DNA from: Sisyra terminalis
Lineage: Eukaryota > Arthropoda > Insecta > Neuroptera > Sisyridae
Direction: 5' to 3'
DNA length: 64,000 nucleotides
Assembly: GCA_958496175.1 (NCBI GenBank)
Contig: OY292274.1
Location: 930,001-994,000, forward strand
Shown here: piece by piece, positions 1-12,738 of the stretch
Numbering within the stretch: the first letter of the stretch is position 1
Layout: each line of letters begins with the position of its first letter
Position numbers and translations under genes: made by a program
The notes under the pieces: generated by a model
What the model saw: only the letters and a program-made list of their open reading frames with translations
Database searches by the model: none
What the model was told of the DNA's origin: nothing

Positions 1-403
1 TTCGCATGAAAAGAGCGATGATTTACAACAGTTTTGGAACTCATAATCTAAAGTCCTATATAATAAATGTTAATATCAATTTTCATTATCATAAATCCAA
101 AATTTTGTTATTTAATATTTTATATATAAGAATTTCCAAACTTCTAAAGAAACATACTCAGCCGAATAAAAATACAATTTGCATTTCTGATTTTAAACTT
201 TCGTTACTAGCTGTGTACAATATTTCGATTAAATATGTTAACCCGTTTTTATGTGAAAGAACGGCAAACATTCATACTTATATTACTCGAACTTTCACTT
301 TGTAATAAATAATTTTAGTAAAGTTAGATAAAATGGTTGTTTAATCAAAAAAAAAAGAAAAAAAAAAGTGACCACTAAACAATATTGGTTTAAAGTTACT
401 TAC

Positions 404-1168
404 CGCTTCATTTAATTCTTTTTTTAAAAATGGTTTCATAATAGCTAAAATTTTATCCATGAAAGGTACAACATTGACAAAATGTAAACCTTTTAACCGA
501 AACGGTAAAGCATCCTAAAACAAATTATTCCATTTTCAGTGATTTCACTTAATTAATTTTCATAATTTTACCTGTAAATACATCAAAAACTTTTTCATAG
601 TTATTGGATTTAATTTAGTTACATGACCAAAAGCTACTCCATCCATATCGAACACAATTACATGTCCCTTGGCTGTTCCCTCTTCTAACAACCAAAGATC
701 TACCGCCATGCAAAATATTTTTATTCCCTCGGCAAAAGAATAGCGACTTGGATCGCAGTCTACTAGTTTTACAAGGATAACTTTATATCCTTCAGAAGTA
801 GGTAATGTTAAAGGAGAATACATAATAATATCCATCGCTTCTTTAACTGCTTTAATTTGACCATCTCTTCTAGTGAAAAATTCGGGACAATGAGTTCTCA
901 ATGTATAATAAATATCAATAGTTGATTTAGCCAATTCCATTCGATAATAACAACTGTGCAGAAATAATATTAATTCCAATTCTAAAAGTAACTTTTAAAG
1001 TAAACGTGCGTCCTTAATTTGTCGCAATAAACTTATATTCATACCTGTTATTTTTGGTAAATGAGGCTGTTTATCCATCCAATCTTGCAAAGCTTCAATA
1101 TCTTGTTTTTGAAGATCTCCAACATTTTTCTTATATTCAATATCGACTTCAATCGGTGTTAAAATCAT
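404..1168 (-). CDS. CRAL-TRIO lipid-transfer protein (alpha-tocopherol-transfer-protein-like), C-terminus outside the window
   Basis: Three minus-strand exons join in phase: 1168-1045 (ATG at 1168-1166, start of [12 protein letters not shown]), 981-572 and 514-404. Each intron is GT-AG, and the sum stays open for 215 codons. The first part is a CRAL-TRIO N-terminal helical region ([16 protein letters not shown], then [17 protein letters not shown]). The lipid-binding domain follows, with the typical strand [20 protein letters not shown] and the helix-strand [19 protein letters not shown]. Members of this family carry retinoids, tocopherol or phosphoinositides in the cytosol; the ligand cannot be told here. 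The last 80 or so residues expected for the family (the segment after [11 protein letters not shown]) would lie left of base 1; no convincing exon was seen in 1-403. The start context is a plain ATG after an AT-rich leader. The family call is firm, the subfamily tentative. Confidence 0.9.
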
Positions 1169-2019
1169 TTTAATAAAATTAAAATTTAGTGGTTTATTTG
1201 ATATAAATTTTAAAGTGACTGTTACAATATAAGCGTATTGCTTTGAGCAGTTAGTTTCATTAAATGAAATTTATGGGTTTTAAATAACCACAGTTTAAAA
1301 ATACGCATACAAATTAATTTTCATCTAAGTTAATTATTACTTTGTATATAATTTATTCTTTTTATTGATTGGCCACTGTTACGAAACGTATGTTTGCATG
1401 CGATATTTATTTTGCATAATTTATTTTATTGAGAAAAAAATCAGACTGTACGGGCTATACCGGCTATACCAAAGACAATAATTAAATCAACGTGCATTTT
1501 TCAAGGTTTTGAAAAGCTATAAATGATAACAAAATTGTAATGTTATTTTTATAAATATATTTGAAATTTAAATAATAACCGCTTTAAATCTTATAACCAC
1601 ATATCTATCCTTAATAATTACTGTAAATACTATTATATAATAATAAAAGTTGCTAGGTACAATAGGTACTATCATACTAATCCTAACGATATGGAATATC
1701 AATTAAGTTGAATTTCAATATCTACTATGAGCATATACTATTACGATCATCATTATGAGTTTTAAATTTTTACTCAAAATAAAGAATAGTAGATCATTTT
1801 TGCATTTCTTTTTTCGTTATTGAATTAATGTACTTTAACTCAATTGTAATTGGTTTATTAGTAGATAAGTATTCAAAGATATTTATATCCAAAGATATAA
1901 CTCAGATAATAGATCGTTAAAAATAAAAAAAATCGCTAAAAAGCATTAAACTCAATTTGATAAAATGAAGAAGTTACTGCTTTAAAATTAGACTCCTCAT
2001 TTAATTTTTGTTTTCTTAA
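1169..2019. other. AT-rich spacer, no gene seen
   Basis: This is the upstream side of the CRAL-TRIO gene. It presumably holds that gene's promoter, but no TATA box or initiator stands out. No open frame, tRNA-like fold or terminal repeat was recognised. The sequence is dominated by short A/T runs. Confidence 0.5.
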
Positions 2020-2190
2020 GTAGGCCATTCACGCTCTGACTTGCACTCCAACTTGTGGTCCAACTTTCGAAGTTGGATCTAAAGTCGGACCGTAAATGGT
2101 GTTTTTGGAAGTTGCATGTCTAGCCGGACTAGTAGGATCATTTAGGCGATCCAACTAGCAGTACTGCAAGTCGGAGCGTGAATGGCCTGC
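2020..2190. mobile_element. Short foldback MITE, about 170 bp
   Basis: The ends are imperfect inverted repeats of about 26 bp: AGGCCATTCACGCTCTGACT at 2022-2041, and its complement in AGTCGGAGCGTGAATGGCCT at 2169-2188. The interior has smaller complementary blocks (TTGGATC, TCCAAC) and no coding capacity. Structure and size fit a non-autonomous DNA transposon. No clean target duplication was found, so the superfamily is unknown. Confidence 0.75.
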
Positions 2191-2785
2191 TTTATATTGT
2201 ATATATTAAGATATCCTATAGTCATTAATCAACTAATTCAATGACCCCTTATGGACCTTACATACTTTTCAAAATTTTGATGTGATCACTTGAAATATTT
2301 TTTGATAAAATCAAAACTTACAAGATAGTACTAAAAATGATACTCATTATTTTCAATGTTAATTACATTTAACTTAAAAAAATATAAATCTTTGAGAAAG
2401 TCAAGTTTTACCTTATATTTAACCGATTTAACCCCAAGGTATAGTAAATTTACTGGAGGTATTTAATATATTCCACTAATATATTTATTTCAAAATACCT
2501 TCGAAACAAATAATAGTATGTATTTCGCCAGTTCGGGAAAAAGGTAAGTAATGAAGCAAAACGAGAGTTATATTCGGATTCAGGAAATAATTTAGGAAGG
2601 ATATCGGGAGAAGAGAAATACCTGTAAAAAAAGGCATTTTAAATGTTCAAAAACCCATTAGAAGTTGTTTAAAGTTATTCAAGTTATTCTTTTTTTAACT
2701 TTTTTTTTCTTTCTGAATTCAAAATATTACAGTTTTCACATGAGTAATGATTATAATTTTATGAGTCTCTCATATCGATTCATTA

Positions 2786-3495
2786 CACCAGCACACAAAA
2801 AAAAAAGTGCTCTGTACTTTTGACCGGACCTACATAAATCTACGTATTTTGACCCCCTGAACACAAATCCGGGGTCGGTTTGACCCGTACACCCTCAAAA
2901 ATTCGAGGAAACTTTAAAAAACCGAAAAAAATGGTTAAAATCGGCAGTTTTGGTGACATAAAAATTTTTTTGAACTAAACCGAGCATGATTTTCATGTTT
3001 TTCAATCCGGTGAATACAAATTCGAAGTTTATGTAGACCATAAGCCGTTTTTATTGTAAGAAAATTGCCTGCTTTGCGAGCCTACTTTCTCACTCTGGCC
3101 AGACGCCGACACTGGGGTTCCGAATCCCTGCATCGTAAAACACTTGTCGCTTGTGCCTGCCATGACGGCATATACGCCTTTAACCCAGGGACAGACGGTA
3201 GGCTCGCAAAGCAGGTAATTTTCTTACAATAAAAACGGCTTATGGTCTACATAAACTTCGAATTTGTATTCACCGGATTGAAAAACATGAAAATCATGCT
3301 CGGTTTAGTTCAAAAAAATTTTTATGTCCCCAAAACTGCCGATTTTAACCATTTTTTTCAGCTTTTTAAAGTTTTCTCGAATTTTTGAGGGTGTACGGAT
3401 CACACCGACCCCGGATTCGTGTTCAGGGGGTCAAAATACGTAGATTTATGTAGGTCCGGTCAAAAGTACAGAGCACTTTTTTTTGTGTGCCGGTG
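2786..3495. mobile_element. Foldback element with 300 bp terminal inverted repeats, TTA target duplication
   Basis: Left arm 2786-3085 and right arm 3198-3495 are near-perfect reverse complements. The outer ends read CACCAGCACAC and GTGTGCCGGTG, and the inner ends read CCTGCTTTGCGAGCCTAC and its complement. The unique spacer is only about 112 bp (3086-3197). The element is flanked by TTA on both sides (2783-2785 and 3496-3498), which suits a 3 bp target duplication as in PIF/Harbinger elements. It has no transposase. The superfamily assignment is an inference from the flank length only. Confidence 0.8.
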
Positions 3496-3498
3496 TTA

Positions 3499-5086
3499 TT
3501 AATGAATATTTTCAACACTGTTAAATTTTATGCAGTTTATGTATTAATAATAATTTTTACTTCTATTTTCTTTAGTTGTACTCTCATTACGGACAAAAGC
3601 GGATCCAGGAAATGACAAATGATCCACATAGATCATACTTCAGTACACATCGGTACTTGAACTAATCTCAGTTTGTTTTTTTTTCATAGAGCGATTTTTC
3701 CAAATCTTAGATACTCATTGAATATTTCATAAATTACCTATGATTTTTCCAGTCTGGTCCTTAATTTGTGAAACGCTATATTTGAATGTTATTCTAATCC
3801 AAAAAGAAAAGTTTATTTTTTGGTTTATTATAGAGTAATAAATCTATAATAATAGAGATCTAGAGTAAATAATTACGATAATCGCTTAAGATAGTTTATG
3901 ATTCTGAATGTAAAAGAGCAACAATTACGTTATATTTACTTAAAAACATATCTTGGGGCTCTTGGGAAATAAACTTATTGTAATACTTGGCTATATTCTT
4001 CGGTTTATATTATTTTTTTAAACAAGCCATAATAGAGAAAATTACCTGCCAGATTTTTTAGTACTAAAATATTATAAAATTTACCATATAAATGAAAGCT
4101 ATTTATAGCAGCGTAAGTGTACTTAGGATATATACTTTGGAAAAAAAAATAATTGCAATAGTTAGATGAGTTAGATTAAAGCTAATTGTAAGATATATTA
4201 TAACAGATAAAGTAATCAACAATATCCGCGGTATCCGGGTTATTCAACAAAATTTAAAAATAAATTGTTTATATATATGTAATTTTATAATCATTTATAA
4301 AGAAAACATAGTTTTTCCTAGAAAAAGCTTACACTTATACTAAAAAGAGCTCATAACCATGTAAGAACTTTCAATAATACGTAATAATAATAAAAATGTC
4401 GAGAAGATTGTCAAGAGCGAAAAATGATTAAAATTTTGAGTTTTTTCCTGCATTCTTTACGATGCGTTTCTATATCCCGACATAGGAAGATTAGCTAAGA
4501 GTTGTACTGAACGAAGGCTCTTCTATATTGTTTTTAATACGAAATAACACATCTACTTACTATTTGTAAATGGTTATTTTCCGTCGGTTTATAATAACTA
4601 AGATCTTTAATGACTCTAGCATTAAAAAGAAACCGTAAACTGAAAATCTTGAATATTTGCCAATTACTAAATACGAGTCTAGTACCTAATAGTTTTAGAT
4701 CCGCTTATACTACACGTCCATCAGGAAGTCTAATTCACTATTTTTTAGGATAATGTAAAAATAATTATAAAATTTAATACTTAATTATCAAAGCCTATAT
4801 CTGTAAAACAACGATTAGATGTATTGTTACGAGATAATTATTTTAGTTTCATTAACTTTCAATAGCTATTGTAAACTTACGGATGTAAATAGATGAATAT
4901 TCGTTTTATTCAAAATAGGAGAATGCGAAATTATTAAAACCCCGATCGTTCGTATAAACATTCAGTTTTATTTTAAGCCACTTTCCACATTGGTAAATCC
5001 AAGATATATTATGCGAGAAAGGATGACCTCGTTGTAGGTAGGTTTCATGGAATTTACCAAGTAAAATAATAAAACAGCAACCAAAT
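3499..5086. other. AT-rich intergenic DNA, nothing recognised
   Basis: No exon chain, transposon end or RNA fold was recognised in this stretch. Open frames are shorter than 60 codons. Confidence 0.45.
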
Positions 5087-5485
5087 TTAATATATCACTT
5101 GAGAACACCGATACTTTTGTTGGACAACTAAAAACTTTTTTCCGTTAAGTACCGATCCATCAGTGAAGAATTCCTGGTATCCTTGGTGTCTGTTCCTGAT
5201 TTCCATAAATAGTTTAACAAAAAGTACAGGAGGTGTAGTTTCGATTGGATATTCGATTAAGGAAGTATCTATTGGTGGGATCCAGGATTCCCACGGTGGT
5301 CGTTGATAGTCGAGTTGTGAGTATCCCTTTGGTACCTTTAACCCTATTTCCCTTTCGTATTTTATTATTCGAGTCTTCAATGGTTGGTGGTGTTGGGGCT
5401 CTCTCATTATTAATATTAGTCGCTTCGTCTTTACTGTAGCTTTCCCTAGCTGGGTTGTTAGGATCATGCTTAGTTCTAGCTGCAT
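5087..5485 (-). pseudogene. Fragment of non-LTR retrotransposon (LINE) RNase H domain
   Basis: The minus-strand frame reads QLDYQRPPWESWIPPID, then ETTPPVLFVKLFMEI, then YQEFFTDGSVLNGKK. The layout PPW, a short linker, TTPP, a helix and then (F/Y)TDGS matches the entry to the RNase H domain of Jockey/R1/Loa-type LINEs, where the D of TDGS is the first metal ligand. The reverse transcriptase upstream and the rest of RNase H are missing, so this is a dead piece of about 130 codons. A compatible C-terminal LINE motif occurs alone at about 33.8 kb. Confidence 0.6.
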
Positions 5486-5675
5486 ATTTTAGGATTATTT
5501 CCTCGTTAATATTGTCTATTACCTTGTGTATTATCTTTATAATAATAATTTAAGTTATTTTTTGGGCTCAAAGTACGTTAGACTCTAGGTACCAAAGGGG
5601 CAAGGGACGAAAGGGTTATATGATATTACACGGAGCAAAAGAAAGTTGAAATATTTTTCATATATGATAAAATGT

Positions 5676-5869
5676 ACAATATAAAGTTTATATTAACGAG
5701 CAATAGGGCCAGAACCCATGGCCACCCAATCTTTAGTTTTGAATAAAAATACGTAATTGCCATAGTTATCCATATTAAATTTATAAAATCTGCAAATATT
5801 TATTCAAAAAAAAGTATGGATGGCCATGGGTTCTGGCCCTATTTCTCGTTAATATAAATTGTATATTGT
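5676..5869. repeat. Short foldback element, about 194 bp
   Basis: Arms of about 57 bp are reverse complements. The left arm contains ATTAACGAGCAATAGGGCCA and AGAACCCATGGCCA; the right arm contains TGGCCATGGGTTCT and GGCCCTATTTCTCGTTAA. The spacer is about 80 bp and non-coding. It is a probable MITE. It lies just downstream of the NuSAP-like gene, and neighbouring flanks (about 5530 and 5870) share a short similar stretch. Confidence 0.65.
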
Positions 5870-6011
5870 CCTTATAAGAATAATTTAAGTTACTTTTTAC
5901 TTCTATGAATAGTTTAATTTTTAAAAAAATGTAAATGTATGTTAACAAAGAATACACTGAAATTGAATAAAGTTAAAATAATTATTGTTAATAATTTTAT
6001 TATTATAATAA

Positions 6012-7490
6012 TTAATTATTTTTTCTTTTCATCATCATCAATTCAAATCTTCGATTTGTACGAACACCTTTTACATATTCTTTTAAACGTCCATCGGATG
6101 TGCTTGGTTTTTGTTTTTCCAAAACTTCTTTTTTAATTGCTTCTCGCCTTTTATTTTTGTCCACAAATTTAAAGCCAAAATGTGATCTTGAAATTCTTTT
6201 AGATGACATCTTATCATTTGTCGTAGGTTCTTTCACAACAGGGTTGAAGGGGGCTGAAAAGTATTGAAAATTATAAAGCGTTTGCGGCTAATAAATTTTT
6301 TAAGATAAATTGCTTACTTGGTTTTGGCGAAGCAAAAAATAATTTCTTGGAGCGTTCTGATTTCTTGTGTTGCAAGTCATCAATGGATAGCATTTGATCA
6401 AACATTTTTTTGTGAATGGAGGAAAAATCAGGTACTTTTTTTAAGCTCGATTTTATGTTTGTTTTCGATACAATGTTTTTTTCATTTAATGGAGTTTTCA
6501 CTCTTAAAGAAAGACCTTAAAAAGATCAATGCACGATAAATATTTTAGATTTGTTCTTTACATCTTTTAAAAACTTACTACTGTTATTAGACTTTAAAAT
6601 AGTTCTGTTATGTTTTAAAGACGACTGCACTTTACGATCAGAAGATTTTATTTTATATTTATTATCTTCAAAGGTAACACGACTTCTTTTACTTTTATGC
6701 AACAATTCGTTACTTTCATCAAGCTTTCGTTTTTTCGTCTCAACTATACAGTTTTCTTTTTCACGTTTTTCAAAAGCTTTGATTGAAGCAAGTCGCTGAG
6801 GCTTAATTTTCTCTTTAGATATCTGTGAAGATCCACGAAAATAAAACGGAGTAAGATTTTTGCTTTTCGTCGAAAAGTTGAAATCCGAAGTTATATTTTG
6901 TGAATTTAAATATTGAGCTGAATATTTAGGCTCATCAGGCGAAAAAGTTGAGTTTAAGGAGTCTGCAGAATCTACTTCATTTTGACAATTACTTAGTTTC
7001 GAAGTAGATGATTGTGCTGTGTTTGGAGAGTTAATTAATTCTTTTTTAGATTTTCTTTTTCCTTTTTCATTTGTCTGCCCCGCAAAAGAAGGACTTTCTG
7101 GAGTTTTAGATACGTCCTTTTCAACCCAAACATTAATATTTTCATCAAGCTTCTTTCCGTTTCGAAGAGTTCTTCCTAAAATATTCACAGTTTCTATTAA
7201 CTCTTAAAATATTTTTTTGTTTTCCTTTCTAATATTTCATTATATGATATGCATTTTCATTTGCACGGTATAAAACAATTCAAAGAAAATAGGGTACATT
7301 ACGTAAACCTCGCCACTGAGAATGGTAAAATCAGTAAAATGCTTATAATTATGAAGTTAAAAGATTAATTATAATATATAGTTTTAATTAAAAATAATGT
7401 AAAATCAACATATCAATAATAAATTTTAAATTTACCGGACGATTCACTTGGTTTATTTGTTTTATTTTTAGTTTTCCTTTTTCTTCCCAT
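6012..7490 (-). CDS. NuSAP-like basic, spindle/microtubule-associated protein
   Basis: Four minus-strand exons join in phase: 7490-7436 (MGRKRKTKNKTNK), 7202-6579, 6500-6318 and 6253-6012 (stop TAA). The product is 367 residues, rich in Lys, Ser and Asn and with no membrane segment. The middle region carries HKSKRSRVTFED. Exon 3 has VPDFSSIHKKMFDQMLSIDD, which matches the family pattern P-x-F-x-x-(I/L)-H-x-x-x-F-x-x-M-x-S-I-D of nucleolar and spindle-associated proteins. The C-terminus is SKRISRSHFGFKF, then KEYVKGVRTNRRFELMMMKR. NuSAP proteins bind and bundle microtubules around chromosomes in mitosis. The name rests on these short motifs and on the highly basic composition. A different basic nuclear protein is possible. 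An AATAAA on the minus strand (6001-5996) lies 11 bases past the stop. Confidence 0.65.
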
Positions 7491-7898
7491 AATCACAATT
7501 TCTTTTACTGTCACAAGTTATTCGGTTTCTAATTTAAAAAATACGTTATGAATGCTTAAATTCTATTTGGATTCATGGAAGCGTTCACGTGATATTTGTA
7601 CACCAATCAAACATCAAAATTACTTCAATCTAAATTAATTGTACTTAATTGCACGCGATTGCACTAAATTTACTACATTGCACCGATCTGCACTGAGGAT
7701 TTTATTTTTGTGATTGTGCGCATTTGTACGCAACCATCAGCAATCATGCGCAATGAAATTAGTATCCGTCATTTTATAACAGCATTTTCTATAATGGTTC
7801 ACTAAAATTTTTATCACTAACAAAAAATCAAATTGAAGAAGATAATTGCAAAGTGATTATTGCCATTTAATTTAAGAATATTTTATGACGGCATTTCA
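7491..7898. promoter_or_regulatory. Head-to-head intergenic region, likely bidirectional promoter
   Basis: This 408 bp interval is all that separates the start codons of the minus-strand NuSAP-like gene and the plus-strand SNW gene, so it must hold both 5' leaders and both core promoters. Seen in it: a perfect palindromic E-box CACGTG at 7586-7591, two TGCGCA palindromes at 7717-7722 and 7747-7752, and repeated TTGCAC/TGCAC words at 7640-7700. No TATA box is convincing on either strand, which fits a housekeeping pair. Factor binding is not claimed. Confidence 0.6.
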
Positions 7899-10643
7899 AT
7901 GTCATTAACCAGGTTCGTTAACACTATGTATTTATTTACTCATATATCCAAAAGTTTTTTTACGAAATGTTTGTTCCAACACCCCATATCGTAAAAAACA
8001 ACTAACTATATACCAATATTTGTCTGTTTTCTAATTGGAAATGCTTTGAAATATGAATCTTATTTTTCAGTTTACTTCCTGCGCCGTCTCAACCCGTTTG
8101 GGATAGAGATGATGAACGGCGCCAACAAAAATTAATTAGAGAATCTACAGTTTTGGTTGTAGCTCAGCCAGTTGCACCTCCTTATGGCGAACGTAAAGGA
8201 TGGATTCCACGTCAACAAGCCGATTTTGGAGGTAATTATTCCATTCGTAAGCTGATACCATTTAGTTTATGTTATGATTCGAACTTATAGATGGTGGAGC
8301 TTATCCCGAAGTACATGTGGCCCAATATCCTTTAGGGATGGGCCAAAAAGGAAAAGAATCTACCTCTAATGCCTTAGCAGTTCAATTAGACGCTGAAGGA
8401 AAAGTTAAATATGATGCCATAGCTCGGCAAGGCCATTCCAAGGATAAGGTATAATACTAACTTATATATGCATTTTTTCTAGTTACTTCAATGATAATGA
8501 GAAGAACCTTTTATTTTATTGATGAAAAGTTAAAAAAAAAGAAACAGTCCCTTTTAAATTTTATGTTTCACTGTTACACATTGATATTGTAGAATTGTAT
8601 ATATTAAGTTTGGTTTTTGTTGCTAAAAATACTTTTTCGAAAAACAGATTTCTTGTACTAAAATTAGCAAAAGCTAGAGCTGGTTATATTTTATTATAAT
8701 AAAATCAGTGTAGTACTTTTGCAATATTAACATATTATTTCATTTTTGATGGATTATTTTTACCATATAATCATTATCAAATAGAAATGATATAACATTA
8801 ATACTAATAACAGCATTTCACAATGATTGATAATATAGATCATTCATAAATTACATAAGACCAGTTTTCAAATTACAGAAGTGTTTGCATTTGGGAAGAC
8901 AAAATATTAAACAAATTTAAAGAAGAAAACTATTAAAACAAGAAGTTTGTGACCTACGTCCAAAGTTCTAAAATTTCGATCGGAAACTTTAAATACTTTT
9001 TAAGAAACAAATACTTTTTTCGCAGTATGACTGAATGATGTCATACTTTACAGTACTCTTAGTATATTTCAGAAAACATTTTAAATCGATTCCTCACACT
9101 GTTGTTAATATAATGCGTGCTTATAAGGAAATATTAGAAAAAAAATCGCAATATGGTTTTTTATCTTTTCGAGGGTAAAATGTATAATGTTTTTTGAAAA
9201 TTGTTAAGGCTTTTTTATTATTTTTATCAAAACTAAAAATTGAGTAATCTACAATGTTATGTATCCATGCAGATAATGTTCTTAACGTGTAGATGAACAG
9301 TAATTTATTAACAATATGAAAAAATATATACATGGTTATCTGGTTTGTTGCAGATAATATATTCAAAGTTAACCGACTTACTACCTGCCGAAGTGATAGC
9401 AGAAGATGATGCCAGTTTGCAAAAACCGAATTCTGAAGAAATTGATGAAATAGCTGAAAAAACCAGATTAGCTCTTCAAAAGTTAACTTCAAGTAAAATA
9501 GCTGCAGCAATGCCGGTACGTTGCGCTGAAAAACAGGGACCGGCTCAGTATATTCGATATACACCAAGTCAACAAGGGACCGCGTTTAATTCTGGGGCAA
9601 AACAACGTGTTATCCGTATGGTAGAAGCTCAAGTTGATCCAATTGAACCACCGAAATTCAAAATAAATAAAAAAATCCCACGTGGACCGCCAAGTCCACC
9701 TGCCCCAGTTTTACATTCACCAACACGCAAAGTAACAGTCAAAGAACAAAGAGAGTGGAAAATTCCTCCTTGTATTTCCAATTGGAAAAATGCAAAAGGT
9801 TACACAATTCCGTTAGATAAAAGACTGGCAGCTGATGGTCGAGGTCTTCAACAAGTTCATATAAATGAAAATTTCGCAAAATTAGCCGAAGCGTTATATA
9901 TAGCTGATCGTAAAGCTCGAGAAGCTGTTGAAATGCGAGCGCAATTGGAGAAGAAGTTGGCTCAAAAAGAAAAGGAGAAGAAAGAAGATCATTTACGTTT
10001 GCTTGCTCAAAAGGCACGTGATGAAAGAGCTGGCATCAAAGTAGTAACAAACACTTCCCTGAATGAAGAGGAACGTGAGCGTGATTTAATTCGACAAGAT
10101 CGACACAAGGAACGTGCGAGAGATCGTAATTTAGCGAGAGCAGCACCCGATAAGCGAACTAAGTTGCAAAAAGAACGTGAACGTGATATATCAGAACAAA
10201 TCGCTTTGGGTATGCCTGCTAAAACGGCTTTGACAGGCGAAGCTCAGTTTGACCAACGATTGTTTAATACTAGTAGTGGAATGGGTCAAGGATATGCTGA
10301 TGATGAAGGTTATAATGTTTACGATAAACCTTGGCGAGATCAAAGTTCACTTGGTTCACACATATACCGTCCTAGTAAAAATCTTGATAAAGATACTTAC
10401 GGTGATGATTTAGAAAAAATCGTTAAATCAAATCGCTTTGTACCTGACAAAGAATTTAGTGGAACAGATCGTAACGCTCAGCGATCAGGACCTGTACAGT
10501 TTGAACGTGATGAAGATCCATTCGGTTTAGATCAGTTCTTGACCCAAGCCAAAAGAGCCTCAAAACGTAAAGATGGTCCTAGTACAAGCACTTCAAGTGA
10601 TCGAAGAAATGACGATAAAGATAAACGAAGACGGCGCGATTAA
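7899..10643 (+). CDS. Bx42: SNW-domain protein (Bx42/SKIP/SNW1), splicing and transcription co-factor
   Basis: Exons 7899-7912 (MSLTS), 8071-8231, 8291-8448 and 9354-10643 join in phase to give 540 residues, the usual length for this family. The N-terminus has SLLPAPSQPVWD and PPYGERKGWIPR. It is followed by DFGDGGAYPEVHVAQYPLGM and YDAIARQGHSKDK. The SNW core has PAQYIRYTPSQQG, KINKKIPRGPPSPPAPV and, near residues 253-255, SNWKNAKGYTIPLDKR. A charged coiled region (VEMRAQLEKKLAQKEKEKKE) comes next, then AAPDKR, SIYRPSKNLDKD-type sequence and EDPFGLDQFL. The tail is Arg/Lys-rich. The protein acts in the nucleus, in the activated spliceosome (Prp45/SKIP position) and as a nuclear-receptor/Notch co-regulator in animals. 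The first coding exon is only 14 bp. A likely poly(A) signal ATTAAA is at 10771-10776. No damage is seen. Confidence 0.98.
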
Positions 10644-11942
10644 TATTTGTTTTCATTTATCTTATCGTATTACGTCTACATCTCCGTTTTTTTATTGAAT
10701 TACTCATTCAACACAGTTTTATAAAACAATATAAGTTAATGTATGGTTTTTACTATAATAATAGTTTAATATTAAATAACAAGCAGTGTTTTTCATTTTC
10801 CTTCATTCTTTAGAAATAATTAATAGTTATTGGAAAACTATTCATAACTTAAAGAGATTCAAAAACTTCAAAAAAAAAAAAAAACATAAATATTTCAATA
10901 ATTTCAAAAGTAAATTTTGTAAGTGGTGATTAATTCTAACGACTATTACAAACAAATTTTCCTGGCAAGGAAACTGTTAAATATGTGCATATTTAATTTT
11001 CATTACGTGAAAGCTTTTCGTACCAAATGTACACAGAATGCATTTAAATTGGATTATCTCATATTTGTTATATATTTATGATAGTGTTTTACAAATTTTT
11101 GACCAATTCGATGAAAATAAAGGGTATGTAAATAGTTTTTATTGTTATTTTCTTTAAAAGTAGCTATTGCCGTCTATTTCTAACAATATTGCAAGGATCA
11201 ATGGATGATGTAGGCATTATATATATTTATTGTTTAGAAATTTTAAACATTTTTTGTTTTTTATCAATTTATTGATTTGGATATTAATTAAAATGTAGCG
11301 ACTTATAAAGTCAAATAGTTTAACAAATAACGCAAAAATTATATAAAATGGCCATTTTCATTTACCTAACCGGTACAAAATATAAAATCAAACAATAGAT
11401 TAAAAATAATGCTGATTATTCATTGAACAATAAAATTACGTAGTTTATACATGAGAGTTAATAAATTAATAATTAAATCGATGTATAATAAAATCGCTAA
11501 GATTAATGATAAACCTGCATTAATAAAAAAATAATAAGATTGTTTATAGTTTTTGAACTAAAAATACATAAACACCTTTAGAGCTTATTTTCTATACAAC
11601 AATAATTTTTTGTTGAACAATTAAGTATTAGATTGTTGCAATAGCCTGAGCCTTTTCGCCATAGAAATTACATTTTTATAGATAGTTTAATTTTCCATTC
11701 ATTAGTACTTGTAGCTTATAGATGTACAAATTAAGCCCTGACGTCTTATTTATTTTTTTCTTCATGTACAAATTAACATACAAACACCGGATAGAAAGTT
11801 TATCGGACATAGTTTATTTATATTCTGAATCACGAATTGTTGTTTATTTTATTATTTTCGCAAATTTAAAATTTCATTATACGTTATTGTGAAAAAAATA
11901 TCGATTCAGTGTGTGTCGGACCCCCTACAGTGGAGGGTTCAT
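10644..11942. other. 3' region of the SNW gene and AT-rich spacer
   Basis: An ATTAAA (10771-10776) followed by T/G-rich sequence is the best poly(A) site for the SNW gene. Beyond it no gene or repeat end was recognised, up to the Tc1 end near 11943. Confidence 0.5.
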
Positions 11943-12738
11943 ACAGCCTTAGTCAAAAGTATTAAGCCACCTATAAAGTCCTAAATTTCTAAAATAAATT
12001 ATAAAAGAAAAATAAGGAATACAAGTTTGTAAGAGACTAAAAAGTACATTATTTATTAATATTTTGTTGCCCCCCTCCTCCCTCTTGCTTTTATTACAGA
12101 ATTGTTTCTTTGTGGTAAACTGCAAACTATTTTTTTTTCGAAATTTTGTCCTGTTTCTTCTAAAGTTGCTCGCGATGTTATTCTGTTTTTCTTCATCCCC
12201 CTCGTCAAAATAGACCATAAAGTTTCTATGGGATTTAAGTCGAAGGACTGAGGGGGCCACTTCATAACGCGAATCTTATTTTCCTCAATCCATTGTCGTG
12301 TTACCCAAGATGTGTGGCAGGGAGCATTGTCTTGTTAAAAAATAACGTCGTAATTGTTTTCCCCAAATATCCTCCGAAATTATTATTTCAAACACCTTTC
12401 TAGTACATTAATGTACCGTTGACTATTCATTTGTCCGTTACAAATGAACATTTCGCCGACACCGTTAGGTGCCATACAACCCCAGATCATAATGCTGCCT
12501 TCTCCATGTTGCACAGTAGACACAATACAATCTGGGCTAAATTCTTCGTACAAACGTTGCACCAAATAACTAAAACAATCAGAGAAATTAATGGTTTTGA
12601 AATTCCATACCGTGGATGTAACAATTTAAAAGTACAATAAATTTATTGTAGGATTTCAGATCCTCGATGACAATAGATTAATAAAATATTCAGAGGACTA
12701 GGATCAAAAATAATCGGTTAAAACTTTATTTATTACAT

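Noticed and set aside
6..305. 99-codon open frame on the plus strand at the left edge
   Set aside because: Composition is Asn/Ile/Tyr-rich as expected from translated AT-rich DNA, there are no domain motifs, and it lies in the downstream flank or intron of the minus-strand CRAL-TRIO gene.
9121..9567. 148-codon minus-strand frame over SNW intron 3 and exon 4
   Set aside because: It overlaps a certain SNW exon in antisense and has no recognisable domain.
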